Made by a program: the position numbers and the translations under genes. DNA of 64,000 bases from Propionibacteriaceae bacterium (GTDB lineage Bacteria > Actinomycetota > Actinomycetes > Propionibacteriales > Propionibacteriaceae). Location of the stretch: positions 1-64,000 of the forward strand of contig JAIRYW010000033.1 of the NCBI GenBank assembly GCA_031267645.1, given 5' to 3'. This document shows positions 45,950-54,998 of this stretch, in pieces. Under the pieces are notes generated by a model. That model was not told where the DNA came from and did not search any database. It saw only the letters and a list, made by a program, of their open reading frames with translations. Position 1 is the first letter of the stretch. Every line of letters starts with the position of its first letter.

Positions 45950-46106
45950 CATCGGGCCGGTCCCAGGCGGGCTCGGGCTCTCGGAGGCCAGTCCTCAGAG
46001 CGGGCTCGGATCCATCGGGCCGGTCTCAGGAACGGGCTCGGGTTGTCGCAGGGCCCGACCTCGAGGCGGGCTCGGGTTCGCCGGGTTGGCCTCAGAGCGG
46101 GCTCGG
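45950..46106. repeat. degenerate repeat with about 33-bp period between pruA and the DUF2505 gene
   Basis: GGGCTCGG recurs at 45969, 46002, 46034, 46068 and 46099, spacings 33, 32, 34 and 31 bp. Two longer exact pairs overlie it: CATCGGGCCGGTC at 45950-45962 and 46013-46025, and CCTCAGAGCGGGCTCGG at 45993-46009 and 46090-46106. It fills the whole gap between the convergent stops. Confidence 0.7.
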
Positions 46107-46107
46107 G

Positions 46108-46614
46108 TCAGGGGGCCTGACCGGAGCCGCCGTGCTGGGACAGCCAGAGCTGGCCCAAACGCTGTCCCGCCATCACCACCTTGGTGACCGTCTCGGCGGC
46201 GGCTCGTTCGACCCGACGGCCGACGAAGGGGATCTTGACCTCGAGTTCGCTGTCGTAGACCACTTCGGTGACCGGTTCGTTCCAGCTCAGAGTGACCAGT
46301 CCGGTCAGCTTGACCGGCAGCCGCTCGACCGTCATGTCGAGCTGGCCGAGGCGGCGGCCGGCGGTCAGCGGCCCGGTCCAGACGAAATCCGCCACCAGGC
46401 GCATCTGGTTCCCCACCAGGGTGGCGACGGCCGGGTTGGAGACGGGCAGCAAGAAGCAGGTGGCGACTCGGTTGGTGCTGGTGACGGTGGAATGTTCGGT
46501 CGCTTCCAGCTCCAAGGCGATGAGGTCCTCGAAGTCTGAGTCCACCAACATGGCGCAGACCAGCTCCGCATCATCGAGGAAACGGAGTTTTGATGACAGT
46601 CGCACGGGGTCCAT
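46108..46614 (-). CDS. DUF2505 / SRPBCC-like protein
   Basis: The 168-residue protein begins MDPVRLSSKLRF and has the layout of DUF2505 (polyketide-cyclase/START-like fold): a strand-helix start, LVADFVWTGPLTAGRRLGQLDM, then a long strand-rich part and a C-terminal amphipathic helix VGRRVERAAAETVTKVVMAGQRL. Members are common in actinobacteria; some may bind lipids or sterol-like molecules, but no function is proven. The frame continues upstream past 46614 without a convincing start, and the sequence there (low-complexity) does not look like the family. Confidence 0.7.
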   Translation of the reverse strand: MDPVRLSSKLRFLDDAELVCAMLVDSDFEDLIALELEATEHSTVTSTNRVATCFLLPVSNPAVATLVGNQMRLVADFVWTGPLTAGRRLGQLDMTVERLPVKLTGLVTLSWNEPVTEVVYDSELEVKIPFVGRRVERAAAETVTKVVMAGQRLGQLWLSQHGGSGQAP

Positions 46615-46725
46615 TTTGGCGGATGGCTCTGGCCGGGGCCAAGCCGGCCCGGACCATTGCGGCACGGCCGGCGGCCGGAGCGCCCCTGAGGGCGTCCGGG
46701 GAGCCGGCCGGGCGGCTGTGCCACA

Positions 46726-47706
46726 ATGAGCCCGATGTCGATCCAGCCCGCCCCGTCCGTCCCGCCCCCGCCCGTCCCCTCGGCCGCCCGGCCGCCCCGC
46801 CGCCGTCCGAGCCAGCTGCTCCGAGCGGCGAAGGGGCCGCTGTGGATCGACCTGCACGTCCACTCGACCGCCTCCGACGGCACCGACCCGCCGGACCAGT
46901 TGGTCCGGCGGGCCCACGCCCTGGGTTTGGACGTGATAGCCCTGACCGACCATGACAGTTTCGCCGGTTTGGCCGCGGCCGGCGCCGCGGCCGAGGCGGT
47001 CGGTTTGGAGTTGATGCCCGGGCTGGAGCTGTCGGCCCACCACGGCCCGGCCCACGGCCCCGACAGCCGTCCCGTCCATCTGTTGGGCTACGGATGCCGC
47101 CCGGACCACCCCGAGCTGACGGCCGAGTTGAAACTGATCCGGCGCAGCCGCCGAGAGCGGACACCCAAACTGCTGGAACAGCTGGCCGGTCTCGGTTTCG
47201 AGCTCGACCTGGCCGAGGTCGAGGCCCAGGCTGGATCGGCCGCCGCCGTCGGTCGTCCCCATCTGGCCGACGCCATGGTGGCGCGCGGTCAGGTGGTCGA
47301 CCGCGACCAAGCCTTCGCCCTCTACTTGGGCGACGACGGCCCGGTCCGAGCCGACCGCCACACCCCGACGGCGGCCCGGGCGGTCGACCTGATCCGAGCG
47401 GCCGGCGGTTGCGCCGTCCTGGCCCACCCCTGGGCGCGCGGGGCCGAGGCTTGGATCAGTCCGGCCTGGCTGGCCCAGCTGACGCAGCACGGCTTGTTCG
47501 GCTTGGAGGTGGACCACGTCGACCATAGCGCCGACCAGCGGCGGCGCTTGCGCCAGCTGGCCGACCGCCTGGGCCTGGCTGTGACCAGCTCCAGCGACTA
47601 CCACGGCCGGGGCAGGAAAGGCCATCCCTTGGGGGCCGAGCGGACCGACCCGGCTGTGTACGCTGTCCTGAGACAACGCCTCGTCGATCAGAAGGGACGA
47701 CTATGA
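46726..47706 (+). CDS. PHP-domain metal-dependent phosphoesterase
   Basis: After a Pro-rich N-terminus of about 40 residues the 326-residue protein shows the PHP motifs: DLHVHSTASDGT, ALTDHDSFAG, LMPGLELSAHH, a His in the segment VLAHPWARG, and SSSDYHGRG. These His and Asp residues bind two or three metal ions. Relatives hydrolyse nucleoside 3',5'-bisphosphates or short RNA ends (TrpH/RnaAM group); the substrate here is unknown. The stop overlaps the trpS start as ATGA. It shows the same link to trp genes as trpH in enterobacteria. Confidence 0.87.
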   Translation: MSPMSIQPAPSVPPPPVPSAARPPRRRPSQLLRAAKGPLWIDLHVHSTASDGTDPPDQLVRRAHALGLDVIALTDHDSFAGLAAAGAAAEAVGLELMPGLELSAHHGPAHGPDSRPVHLLGYGCRPDHPELTAELKLIRRSRRERTPKLLEQLAGLGFELDLAEVEAQAGSAAAVGRPHLADAMVARGQVVDRDQAFALYLGDDGPVRADRHTPTAARAVDLIRAAGGCAVLAHPWARGAEAWISPAWLAQLTQHGLFGLEVDHVDHSADQRRRLRQLADRLGLAVTSSSDYHGRGRKGHPLGAERTDPAVYAVLRQRLVDQKGRL

Positions 47707-48854
47707 CCGTCGCCGACCCCGCCACCAGCGCGACCGCCGCCACCGGGCCAGTCGACGTGGGGGAGTCCTTGGCCTGGTCGACCTCCGAGGCCTCGTTGGC
47801 TCGATCGGTCGAGCGCAGCCACCAGATCGAACGGGAGATCGCCTCGACGCCGGGCCGCTTCCGGATCTTGACCGGCGACCGGCCGACCGGCAATCTGCAC
47901 ATCGGCCATTACTTCGGCTCCTTGGCCAAGCGGGTCAAATTGCAGCGGGCCGGTTTGGAGACCATCTTGGTGGTGGCCGACTACCAGGTCATCACGGACC
48001 GGGACGGGGTCGGCCCGATCGCCCAGCGGGTGCTGTCCTTGGTGACCGACTACCTGGCGGCCGGTTTCGACCCCGACCGCGGCCTGATCTTCACCCATTC
48101 GGCGGTGCCGGCCCTGAACCAGTTGATGCTGCCCTTCCTGTCCCTGGTGACCGACGCCGAGCTGCGGCGCAACCCGACCGTCAAATCTGAGCTGGAGGCC
48201 ACTGGCGAGCGGCCCATGTCCGGCCTGCTGCTGACCTATCCGGTCCATCAGGCGGCCGACATCTTGTTCTGCAAGGCCAATCTGGTGCCGGTCGGCAAGG
48301 ACCAGCTGCCGCACTTGGAGCAGACCCGCGTCATCGCCCGGCGTTTCGACGAGCACTACGGCCGGGTCGACCCGGACCGCCCGGTTTTTCCCCAGGCCGA
48401 GGCCCTGCTGTCGGTCGGCGGCGTCACCATCTTGGGCCTGGACGGGACCAAGATGAGCAAGTCGCGCGGCAATGTCATCGAATTGGCCATGGACGCCGAC
48501 ACCACGGCCAAGCTGATCCGCAAAGCCGTCACCGACTCGGACCGCCACATCACCTACGATCCGGTCAACCGTCCGGCCGTCTCCAACCTGGTCTACCTGG
48601 CCGCCCTCTGCCTGGAGCGCGACCCGGTCGAGATCGCGGACGAGATCGGCTCGGCCGGGGCCGGGGCGCTCAAGCGCTTGGTCACCGAGGCGGTCAACCA
48701 GCGCTTCGCCCAGCACCGGGCCCGGCGGGCCGAACTGGCCCAGGACCCCGGTTATCTGCGCCAGGTCCTGCGCGACGGCAACGAGCGGGCCAATCAGATC
48801 GCCCAGCAGACCTTGGACGAGGTCCGCCAGGCCATGCGCATGGTCTATTACTGA
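47703..48854 (+). CDS. trpS: tryptophanyl-tRNA synthetase
   Basis: The 383-residue class I synthetase has HIGH at residues 66-69 (GNLHIGHYFG) and KMSKS at 250-254 (GTKMSKSRG). An N-terminal extension of about 50 residues, absent from typical bacterial TrpS, precedes the Rossmann fold; it contains Ala/Thr-rich and then helical sequence. Whether all of it is translated is open, but the ATG overlaps the PHP stop and no better start is seen before residue 50. The coding end overlaps the convergent channel gene by 7 bp. Confidence 0.92.
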   Translation: MTVADPATSATAATGPVDVGESLAWSTSEASLARSVERSHQIEREIASTPGRFRILTGDRPTGNLHIGHYFGSLAKRVKLQRAGLETILVVADYQVITDRDGVGPIAQRVLSLVTDYLAAGFDPDRGLIFTHSAVPALNQLMLPFLSLVTDAELRRNPTVKSELEATGERPMSGLLLTYPVHQAADILFCKANLVPVGKDQLPHLEQTRVIARRFDEHYGRVDPDRPVFPQAEALLSVGGVTILGLDGTKMSKSRGNVIELAMDADTTAKLIRKAVTDSDRHITYDPVNRPAVSNLVYLAALCLERDPVEIADEIGSAGAGALKRLVTEAVNQRFAQHRARRAELAQDPGYLRQVLRDGNERANQIAQQTLDEVRQAMRMVYY

Positions 48855-50689
48855 CCGTCCGCCGGCGGCCGGCTCGGCCCCGATCCGGCCGGACCGTCCC
48901 TCACCGCGGCGGCTGGCGTTCTCCGCCCCCCAAGCCGCCGGCTGGCCCAGCGGGCCAGCCAAGAGGTCGAGATGTCGCGTCCGGTCACGACGTAATGCAA
49001 GGTCGAGTCGTCGTAGATCACTTCGGTCTGATCGTCGTAGGCCTGTTCGCGTCCGGCCATGACGATCTCGTCGCCCGGTCTCAGCTCGGTCTCGGGATCG
49101 GGCCGGACCATGACGTGTTTGCCCCGCACCAGTAGCAGGGGCAGGGCGGCGATGTGGGAGGCCCGGTCTTGGGGGCTGCGGAAGAGGTCGTCCAAGGTCA
49201 GCTGGCCCTGTTCCAGCCAACGGCAGACGGCCGGGGTCTGGGCCATGGTCAGGCGGAGCTGCCGCACCCGCGGGCTAGGGGTTCCGACCCGGGCCACCAG
49301 CTGCTCGGTCAACTGACGGCTCCAGTCCTCGTCGGCCTCCATGACGGCCGTGATGAAACGCCAATAGTGCGGCACGGCCAGCCGGGAGACGACCTGTTGG
49401 ACCACTAGAGCGGGCGGGAAGAAGACCGAGTCGGGTTTGAAGGCCTCCAGCAGCGGGATCTGGTTGTGCGAGGTGATGCGCACGGCCAGGAAGACGTCCG
49501 GCCGGTGGTGTCTGACCTGGGCCGCCAGGGCCAGATTGAGGCTGTCCGACTCGGCCCCCGCCACCAGGGCGTCGACTTGGCTCAGATCGGCTCCGAAGCC
49601 GTCCGCCGGGCACAGCCGGGAGACTTCGTGGCCGGCGGCGGTCAAGTCCTCGGTGATGTCGTCGCCGAAGGGGCCGTCCGACACCACCGCCCAGCGGGGC
49701 AGGGTGAAGGCGGCCGGCAGCGGGGGCAGCTCCTCGCCGGCTTCGGCCATGACCCAGGTCAGCAGCCGGTAAGTGTGGGGGCGGTGCAAGCTGAGCAGCA
49801 GGAATTGGCCGTAGTCGTCGAACACGTTGATGGCGGCGTGGGGCGCGAAGTTGGCCATGGCCGAGGCCACCTGGCGGGTCGAGGCCCGGGCCAGCACCGG
49901 CAGGTCGGGCCGCAGCAGACGGCAGGTCATGACGATCTGGAGGTTGGCCTGGTCGTCGCCGGTCAGAGCCAGGACGGCCTCGCAGCGGGGGGAGTCCAAG
50001 CCGGCGATGCCGAGGGTGGCCGGATTGCGGGCGTCGCTGGTCAGAGCCGGCACGTCAGTCGACAACAGATCAGTCGTGAGCAGTTCGATCGGGGTCATGT
50101 TCTGGTCCACCACGACCACCCGGTGGCCGCGGGCGTCGAGGGCCCGGGCCACGCTACGGCCGATGAAGCCGTAACCGACGATGACGCTGAAGGGCTCGCT
50201 CAGACGTTTGACGCCACGGCGGAAGGTGGCCGCCCGGCGGACCGACTGGAAGCCGGGGTCCTGGGCCAGCGACAGCAGGCGGCCCAGCGAATAGCCCCAA
50301 GCCACCACGGAAAGGTAGATCGAAGCCATGGTCCACATCCGCTGGGCGGTCGAGAAGGGGTGTGGCAATTCGCCCAGGCCGATGGTGGTGGCGGTCGAGG
50401 TGATGAAGTAGAAGGCCTCGAAGGCGTTGAGCCGTCCGTCCGTGCCGTCGGGTTGGGACAGGCCGGGCATCAAGCACAGCCCCAGCACGCCGGTGGTCAT
50501 GGTGGCCAAGACGGCCAGCAAAGGTCCGCGCATCTTGCGCAGGACTAGGAAGACGACGGCCTGGTTGGGGATTTGGGTGGGGGTGACGACATCGCCCAGC
50601 CGCAGCCGCGAGCTGCGCCCCGAGCGCGAGCGGCCCCGCCGCCGCCAAGACGGCGCGGCCGGTCGGACGAGACGGGACGGGTCGGCCAC
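48848..50689 (-). CDS. potassium channel protein with TrkA-type NAD-binding domains
   Basis: The 613-residue product (from the GTG at 50689) has two membrane helices (about 54-74 and 117-137) flanking a pore loop with the selectivity-filter variant TTIGLG (101-106), then an RCK/TrkA-N domain with the nucleotide motif GYGFIG (172-177), a second TrkA-N-like domain and a C-terminal TrkA-C-like part ending in MVRPDPETELRPGDEIVMAG. It should be a ligand-gated K+ channel of the MthK or Kch class. GLG in place of GYG occurs in some prokaryotic channels. The GTG lies 4 bp after the stop of the DUF6394 gene, so the two are an operon; an in-frame start at 50749 would overlap that gene. Confidence 0.87.
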   Translation of the reverse strand: MADPSRLVRPAAPSWRRRGRSRSGRSSRLRLGDVVTPTQIPNQAVVFLVLRKMRGPLLAVLATMTTGVLGLCLMPGLSQPDGTDGRLNAFEAFYFITSTATTIGLGELPHPFSTAQRMWTMASIYLSVVAWGYSLGRLLSLAQDPGFQSVRRAATFRRGVKRLSEPFSVIVGYGFIGRSVARALDARGHRVVVVDQNMTPIELLTTDLLSTDVPALTSDARNPATLGIAGLDSPRCEAVLALTGDDQANLQIVMTCRLLRPDLPVLARASTRQVASAMANFAPHAAINVFDDYGQFLLLSLHRPHTYRLLTWVMAEAGEELPPLPAAFTLPRWAVVSDGPFGDDITEDLTAAGHEVSRLCPADGFGADLSQVDALVAGAESDSLNLALAAQVRHHRPDVFLAVRITSHNQIPLLEAFKPDSVFFPPALVVQQVVSRLAVPHYWRFITAVMEADEDWSRQLTEQLVARVGTPSPRVRQLRLTMAQTPAVCRWLEQGQLTLDDLFRSPQDRASHIAALPLLLVRGKHVMVRPDPETELRPGDEIVMAGREQAYDDQTEVIYDDSTLHYVVTGRDISTSWLARWASRRLGGRRTPAAAVRDGPAGSGPSRPPADGQ

Positions 50690-50693
50690 GGTG

Positions 50694-51083
50694 TCAGCGG
50701 CGTCGGAAGGTGGAGGTCTCGACCACCAGCAGGACGACCGAGATGACATTGGCGAAGAGGGCCCCGCCGGACAGTGAGACGACGGTCGAAGTGATGCCGG
50801 CCGTCATGTCCCGGTCGGCCGTGTTGGCCCAGGCGTGGACGATGGCGGCCGCGATCAGCTGGAGGTCGGCCACCAGCGAGGTGGCCAGATGGACCGCCCC
50901 GATCTGAGTGCGGTCCCCCAACTTGATGATGGTGGCGGCCAGGGAGACCACGAGGGCGGCGTAGAGCTCGATCGGACTGTGCAGATCGGGGTTGGAGACG
51001 TCGCCTAAGAAGAAGCCGAAGTTCAAAGTGGCCGCGAACAGCACGAAGAAGCCAAAGAAGACCTTCTCAAGACTCATACCCAT
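50694..51083 (-). CDS. DUF6394-like four-helix membrane protein
   Basis: The 129-residue protein has four hydrophobic helices: VFFGFFVLFAATLNFGFFLG, IELYAALVVSLAATIIKLG, HLATSLVADLQLIAAAIV and GGALFANVISVVLLVV. The segment GDRTQIGAVHLATSLVADLQ is a strongly conserved feature of DUF6394 as I recall it. GGAGAG 7 nt upstream supports the ATG at 51083. It directly precedes the potassium channel gene and probably works with it, for example as an accessory membrane subunit; this is inference from the pair being kept together. Confidence 0.75.
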   Translation of the reverse strand: MGMSLEKVFFGFFVLFAATLNFGFFLGDVSNPDLHSPIELYAALVVSLAATIIKLGDRTQIGAVHLATSLVADLQLIAAAIVHAWANTADRDMTAGITSTVVSLSGGALFANVISVVLLVVETSTFRRR

Positions 51084-51190
51084 AACATAGCTCTCCGGCG
51101 GCCCAGGCCGTAGAACTGGGGCCGATCGACCCTGATCACGGCGCTGCGCGCCCTCGTTCGAGCCCCGTTCGAGCTTCGCGGCCGGTCGGG

Positions 51191-51913
51191 CTACTCGCCC
51201 GAACCTCGCCGCAGCAGATCGGACAGGCGGTCGGCGGCCGCCATCACAGCGGGGGCGTGCAGGCGGCCGGGCTGGCGGGTCAGCCGCTCGATCGGCCCGG
51301 ACACGGAGACGGCGGCGATGACCTTGCCGGAGGGGGAGCGCACCGGCGACGAGATCGAGGCCACGCCGGCCTCGCGCTCGCCGACCGACTCGGCCCAGCC
51401 CTGGCGGCGCACGGCGGCCAGGGCGGCGGCGCTGAAATGGGCCCGTTGCAGGCCGCGGTGGATGCGTTCGGGGTCGTCCCAAGCCAGCAGGACCTGGGCC
51501 GCCGAACCGGCCCTCATGGTGAACTGGGAGCCGACCGGGACGGTGTCGCGCAAGCCGGAGGGTCGCTCGGCGGCGGCCACGCAGATGCGCACGTCGGCCT
51601 GGCGACGGAAGAGCTGAGCCGACTCGCCGGTGATGTCGCGTAGCCGGGCCAGGATCGGTCCGGCCGTCGCCAGCAGGCGGTCCTCGCCGGCCGCCTGGGC
51701 CAATTCGACCAGCCGAGGGCCGAGCACGAAACAGCCGTTGAGGTCGCGCCCGACCAGGCGGTGGTACTCCAGGGCCACGGCCAGACGGTGGGCGGTGGGT
51801 CGGGCCAGGCCGGTGGCGGTGACCAGCCCGGCCAAGGTCATGGGGCCGTTCTCCAAGGCGCTCAAGACCAGAGCGGCCTTGTCGAGCACCCCGACCCCGG
51901 AAGATGTGTCCAT
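51191..51913 (-). CDS. ndgR: IclR-family regulator of leucine biosynthesis (NdgR/LtbR type)
   Basis: The 240-residue protein has an N-terminal winged helix-turn-helix ([40 protein letters not shown]) and an IclR effector domain ([14 protein letters not shown] ... [23 protein letters not shown]). Its position divergent from leuCD is that of NdgR in Streptomyces and LtbR in Corynebacterium, which control leuCD and other amino-acid genes. It appears leaderless: TAGTAT is 6 nt from the ATG and lies inside a palindrome, so it may repress itself. Confidence 0.88.
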   Translation of the reverse strand: MDTSSGVGVLDKAALVLSALENGPMTLAGLVTATGLARPTAHRLAVALEYHRLVGRDLNGCFVLGPRLVELAQAAGEDRLLATAGPILARLRDITGESAQLFRRQADVRICVAAAERPSGLRDTVPVGSQFTMRAGSAAQVLLAWDDPERIHRGLQRAHFSAAALAAVRRQGWAESVGEREAGVASISSPVRSPSGKVIAAVSVSGPIERLTRQPGRLHAPAVMAAADRLSDLLRRGSGE

Positions 51914-51918
51914 ATGCT

Positions 51919-51927
51919 GATACTATC
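51919..51927. promoter_or_regulatory. palindrome GATA-C-TATC over the ndgR -10
   Basis: The 9-bp perfect palindrome GATACTATC lies between the divergent ndgR and leuC genes and contains the candidate minus-strand -10 TAGTAT (51925-51920). An outer CATAT (51911-51915) and ATATG (51934-51938) form a loose second inverted pair. It is the best candidate for an IclR-type operator. Confidence 0.4.
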
Positions 51928-52002
51928 GTCTTGATATGTGGGCAGTCTAGTGGCATGCTCGTGCTCGTGTTGAGCGCACCGGAAGGCGGCTGTGAGGGAG
52001 CC

Positions 52003-53406
52003 ATGGCAAGGACACTGAGTCAGAAGATCTGGGACGACCACGTCGTCCGGTCCCCAGCGGGCGAGCCCGACCTGCTCTACATCGACCTCCACCTCTGCCA
52101 CGAGGTGACCTCCCCCCAGGCCTTCGACGGCCTGCGTCTGGCCGGCCGGCAGGTGCGCCGGCCCGATCTGACCCTGGCCACCGAGGACCACAACACTCCG
52201 ACCTTGGACATTCTGGCCCCCATCGCCGACCCGGTGTCGCGCCTGCAGGTCGACACCCTGCGGCGCAACGCGGCCGAGTTCGGCCTCCGGCTGCACTCCC
52301 TGGGCGACAAAGACCAAGGCGTCGTGCACGTGGTCAGCCCCCAACTGGGCCTGACCCAGCCGGGCATGACCATCGTCTGCGGCGACTCCCACACCTCCAC
52401 CCACGGGGCCTTCGGGGCCTTGGCCTTCGGCATCGGCACCTCCGAGGTCGAACACGTCCTGGCCACCCAGACCCTGCCCCAGGCCCGACCCCAGACCATG
52501 GCCGTGACCATCACCGGCCAGCCCCCCCAGGAGGTCACGGCCAAGGACATAGTCCTGAGCCTGATCGCTCGGGTCGGGACCGGCGGCGGGGCCGGGTACG
52601 TGGCCGAGTACCGGGGCGACACCATCGAGCGGCTGTCCATGGAAAGTCGCATGACGATCTGCAACATGTCGATCGAATGGGGGGCCCGGGCCGGCTTGGT
52701 GGCCCCCGACCAGACCACCTTCGACTACCTCCAAGGCCGCCCCCACGCCCCTGGGGGGGAGGACTGGGAGGCCGCCCTGGCCTATTGGTCGACGCTGAGG
52801 ACCGACCCGGGGGCGGTCTTCGACCGCGAGGTCGTCATCGACGCCAGCCAGCTGACCCCCTTCGTGACCTGGGGCACCAACCCCGGCCAGGGGGTCGGAC
52901 TGAACCAAACCGTGCCCGACCCGGCCTCCTTCGCCGACCCGGTCGAGCGGGCCGCGGCCGAGCGGGCCCTGGTCTACATGGACCTGGAGCCGGGCACCCC
53001 GATGCGTCAGATCGCGGTCGACACCGTCTTCCTGGGCTCCTGCACCAACGGTCGGATCGAGGACCTCAGGCTGGCCGCCAGCGTCCTGGCGGGCCGCCAG
53101 GTGGCGCCCGGGCTGCGCCTGCTGGTGGTGCCGGGCTCGGCCCGAGTCCGGCTGCAAGCCGCCCGCGAGGGCCTGGACCGGGTCTTCCAAGCGGCCGGGG
53201 CGGAGTGGCGCGAGGCCGGTTGCTCGATGTGCCTGGGCATGAACCCCGACACCCTGGGGCCGGGCCAGCGCTCGGCCTCGACCTCGAACCGTAATTTCGA
53301 GGGCCGCCAGGGCAAGGGCTCGCGCACCCACCTGGTCTCTCCGGCCGTGGCCGCCGCCACCGCCGTGGTCGGCCGCTTGGCCACACCGTCCGATCTGTCG
53401 AGTTGA
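52003..53406 (+). CDS. leuC: 3-isopropylmalate dehydratase large subunit
   Basis: The 467-residue aconitase-family protein has the expected motifs: [56 protein letters not shown] and [11 protein letters not shown]; the three Cys in the last two bind the 4Fe-4S cluster. With LeuD it converts 2-isopropylmalate to 3-isopropylmalate. The ATG at 52003 gives [15 protein letters not shown], the normal family start; a GAGGGAG run just before it is very close (2 nt), so translation may use a weaker site. leuD follows 7 bp after its stop. Confidence 0.95.
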   Translation: MARTLSQKIWDDHVVRSPAGEPDLLYIDLHLCHEVTSPQAFDGLRLAGRQVRRPDLTLATEDHNTPTLDILAPIADPVSRLQVDTLRRNAAEFGLRLHSLGDKDQGVVHVVSPQLGLTQPGMTIVCGDSHTSTHGAFGALAFGIGTSEVEHVLATQTLPQARPQTMAVTITGQPPQEVTAKDIVLSLIARVGTGGGAGYVAEYRGDTIERLSMESRMTICNMSIEWGARAGLVAPDQTTFDYLQGRPHAPGGEDWEAALAYWSTLRTDPGAVFDREVVIDASQLTPFVTWGTNPGQGVGLNQTVPDPASFADPVERAAAERALVYMDLEPGTPMRQIAVDTVFLGSCTNGRIEDLRLAASVLAGRQVAPGLRLLVVPGSARVRLQAAREGLDRVFQAAGAEWREAGCSMCLGMNPDTLGPGQRSASTSNRNFEGRQGKGSRTHLVSPAVAAATAVVGRLATPSDLSS

Positions 53407-53413
53407 GGCTGCC

Positions 53414-54019
53414 ATGGAGAAGTTCGAGACCCACACCGGCGTCGGCGTGCCGCTGCGTCGGAGCAACGTCGACACCGACCAGATCATTCCGGCCGTCTAC
53501 CTCAAGCGGGTGACCCGGACCGGCTTCGAGGACGGGCTGTTCAGCTCTTGGCGCTCCGATCCCGCCTTCATCCTCAACCAGCCGCCCTACGACCGCGGCA
53601 GCGTGTTGGTGGCGGGGCCGGACTTCGGCACCGGCTCCTCGCGCGAGCACGCCGTCTGGGCCCTGCAGGACTACGGCTTCAAAGCCGTGGTCAGCCCCCG
53701 CTTCGGCGACATCTTCAAAGGCAACGCGGGCAAGGCCGGGCTCTTGACCGCCCAGGTCGCCGAGCCCGAGGTGGAGGCCATCTGGCGAGCCTTGGAGGAC
53801 CGCCCCGGCCTCGAGATCACCGTCGACCTGGCCGCCCGTCGGCTCAGTCTCGGCGCCGACAGCCACGCCTTCGAGATCGACGACTACACCCGGCATCGGC
53901 TCTTGAACGGTTTGGACGACATCAGCCTGACCTTGTCCCACCAAGAGGAGATCGCCGCCTTCGAGGCCACCCGGCCCTCTTTCAAGCCCACCTGTCAGCC
54001 CATTCGCACGGCTGACTGA
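53414..54019 (+). CDS. leuD: 3-isopropylmalate dehydratase small subunit
   Basis: The 201-residue protein shows [36 protein letters not shown] and [20 protein letters not shown], all standard for LeuD. It supplies the swivel domain of isopropylmalate isomerase and forms an operon with leuC. Confidence 0.95.
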   Translation: MEKFETHTGVGVPLRRSNVDTDQIIPAVYLKRVTRTGFEDGLFSSWRSDPAFILNQPPYDRGSVLVAGPDFGTGSSREHAVWALQDYGFKAVVSPRFGDIFKGNAGKAGLLTAQVAEPEVEAIWRALEDRPGLEITVDLAARRLSLGADSHAFEIDDYTRHRLLNGLDDISLTLSHQEEIAAFEATRPSFKPTCQPIRTAD

Positions 54020-54095
54020 GCCAGCCGGAGGACGTACTAAAGTTGGGGCCGGTCGACCCCGACGGGACGTCCGTCGAGCGAAGGGAGGGGAGCTG

Positions 54096-54878
54096 GTGAC
54101 AGAGCGACGACCGCGGCGTCCCTGGCGGCTGGCCCGAGTCAACCCGTACCCGGCCAACCCGGTCTACCGGTTCTCGGCCTGGGGCGTCCACCTCTGTCTC
54201 AGCCTGATCGGTCGACGGCAATGGCTGGACCAAGACAAGCTGCCAGCCTCCGGGCCGGTCATCGTCTGCCCCAACCACGTCAGTCGTTTCGATCCGGTGG
54301 CGGTGGGGGAGTTCCTGATCTGGTCCGGCCGCTGGCCCCGTTTCATGGCCAAGGCCGAGCTGAGCCGCCATCGGATGAGCCGCTGGATCTTCCAAGCCTC
54401 CGGCTGCATCCCGGTCGAACGGGGCTCGATGCGCGCGGTCGATTCCTTGGGGCCGGCCCGCGCCGCCCTGGAACAAGGCGACTGCGTGGTCGTCTACCCC
54501 GAGGGCAGCGAGACCTGGGACCCCGACCTGTGGCCGATGACCGGCCACACCGGAGCGGCCCGCTTGGCTTTGGCCACCGGCGCGCCGGTGGTGCCGATGG
54601 GCCAGTGGGGGTCGCACCGGATCTATCCGCCCCACCGCTTGCGGCGGCCCCAATTCGGACGGGTGCCCTTCCAAGCCGTCTTGGGCGACCCGGTCGACCT
54701 GTCCGATCTGGTCCAGGAGCGCCCCGACCACACCGTCCTGGACCAGGCCACGAACCGGATCATGGACTCCATCACCGCCTTGGTGGCCGGTCTGCGCCAG
54801 GAGCCGGTCCCGACTCAGCGCTACGACCGTCGGGCCCGCCGCCGTCTGCCCGAGGCGGGCGAAGAAGCGGTTGGCTGA
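54096..54878 (+). CDS. plsC: 1-acyl-glycerol-3-phosphate acyltransferase-like protein
   Basis: The 260-residue protein has the acyltransferase motif H-x4-D as His61-Asp66 in CPNHVSRFDP, then RFMAKAELSRHRMSRWIFQASGCIPVERGS and YPEGSETWDPDL, all typical of PlsC-type enzymes at the inner face of the membrane. It likely makes phosphatidic acid, though such proteins can act on other lipids. The GTG start has GGGAGGGGAG upstream. The N-terminus is basic, with one hydrophobic stretch (VHLCLSLIG). Confidence 0.85.
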   Translation: MTERRPRRPWRLARVNPYPANPVYRFSAWGVHLCLSLIGRRQWLDQDKLPASGPVIVCPNHVSRFDPVAVGEFLIWSGRWPRFMAKAELSRHRMSRWIFQASGCIPVERGSMRAVDSLGPARAALEQGDCVVVYPEGSETWDPDLWPMTGHTGAARLALATGAPVVPMGQWGSHRIYPPHRLRRPQFGRVPFQAVLGDPVDLSDLVQERPDHTVLDQATNRIMDSITALVAGLRQEPVPTQRYDRRARRRLPEAGEEAVG

Positions 54879-54944
54879 GGCCAACCGGCTCTGCTTCCGC
54901 CGGGGCCGATCCCGCCGGCGGGGCGCGCCATCGGCGGCGTCGTC

Positions 54945-54968
54945 GACAGCCCGGCTGTCCACTAGGCT
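54945..54968 (+). promoter_or_regulatory. palindrome and -10 element ahead of ddl
   Basis: GACAGCC (54945-54951) and GGCTGTC (54953-54959) form a palindrome around C54952. TAGGCT (54963-54968) follows 3 bp later and fits a -10. The palindrome would cover the spacer, as an operator does; alternatively it is the terminator hairpin of plsC, 66 bp after that stop. Confidence 0.4.
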
Positions 54969-54998
54969 GAAAGGAACCTGCGACGGCTAGGAGCGGCC

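Noticed and set aside
51931..51959. TTGATA-17-CATGCT as the leuC promoter
   Set aside because: The -35 is fair but the -10 lacks the first T of TANNNT; kept as a possibility only.
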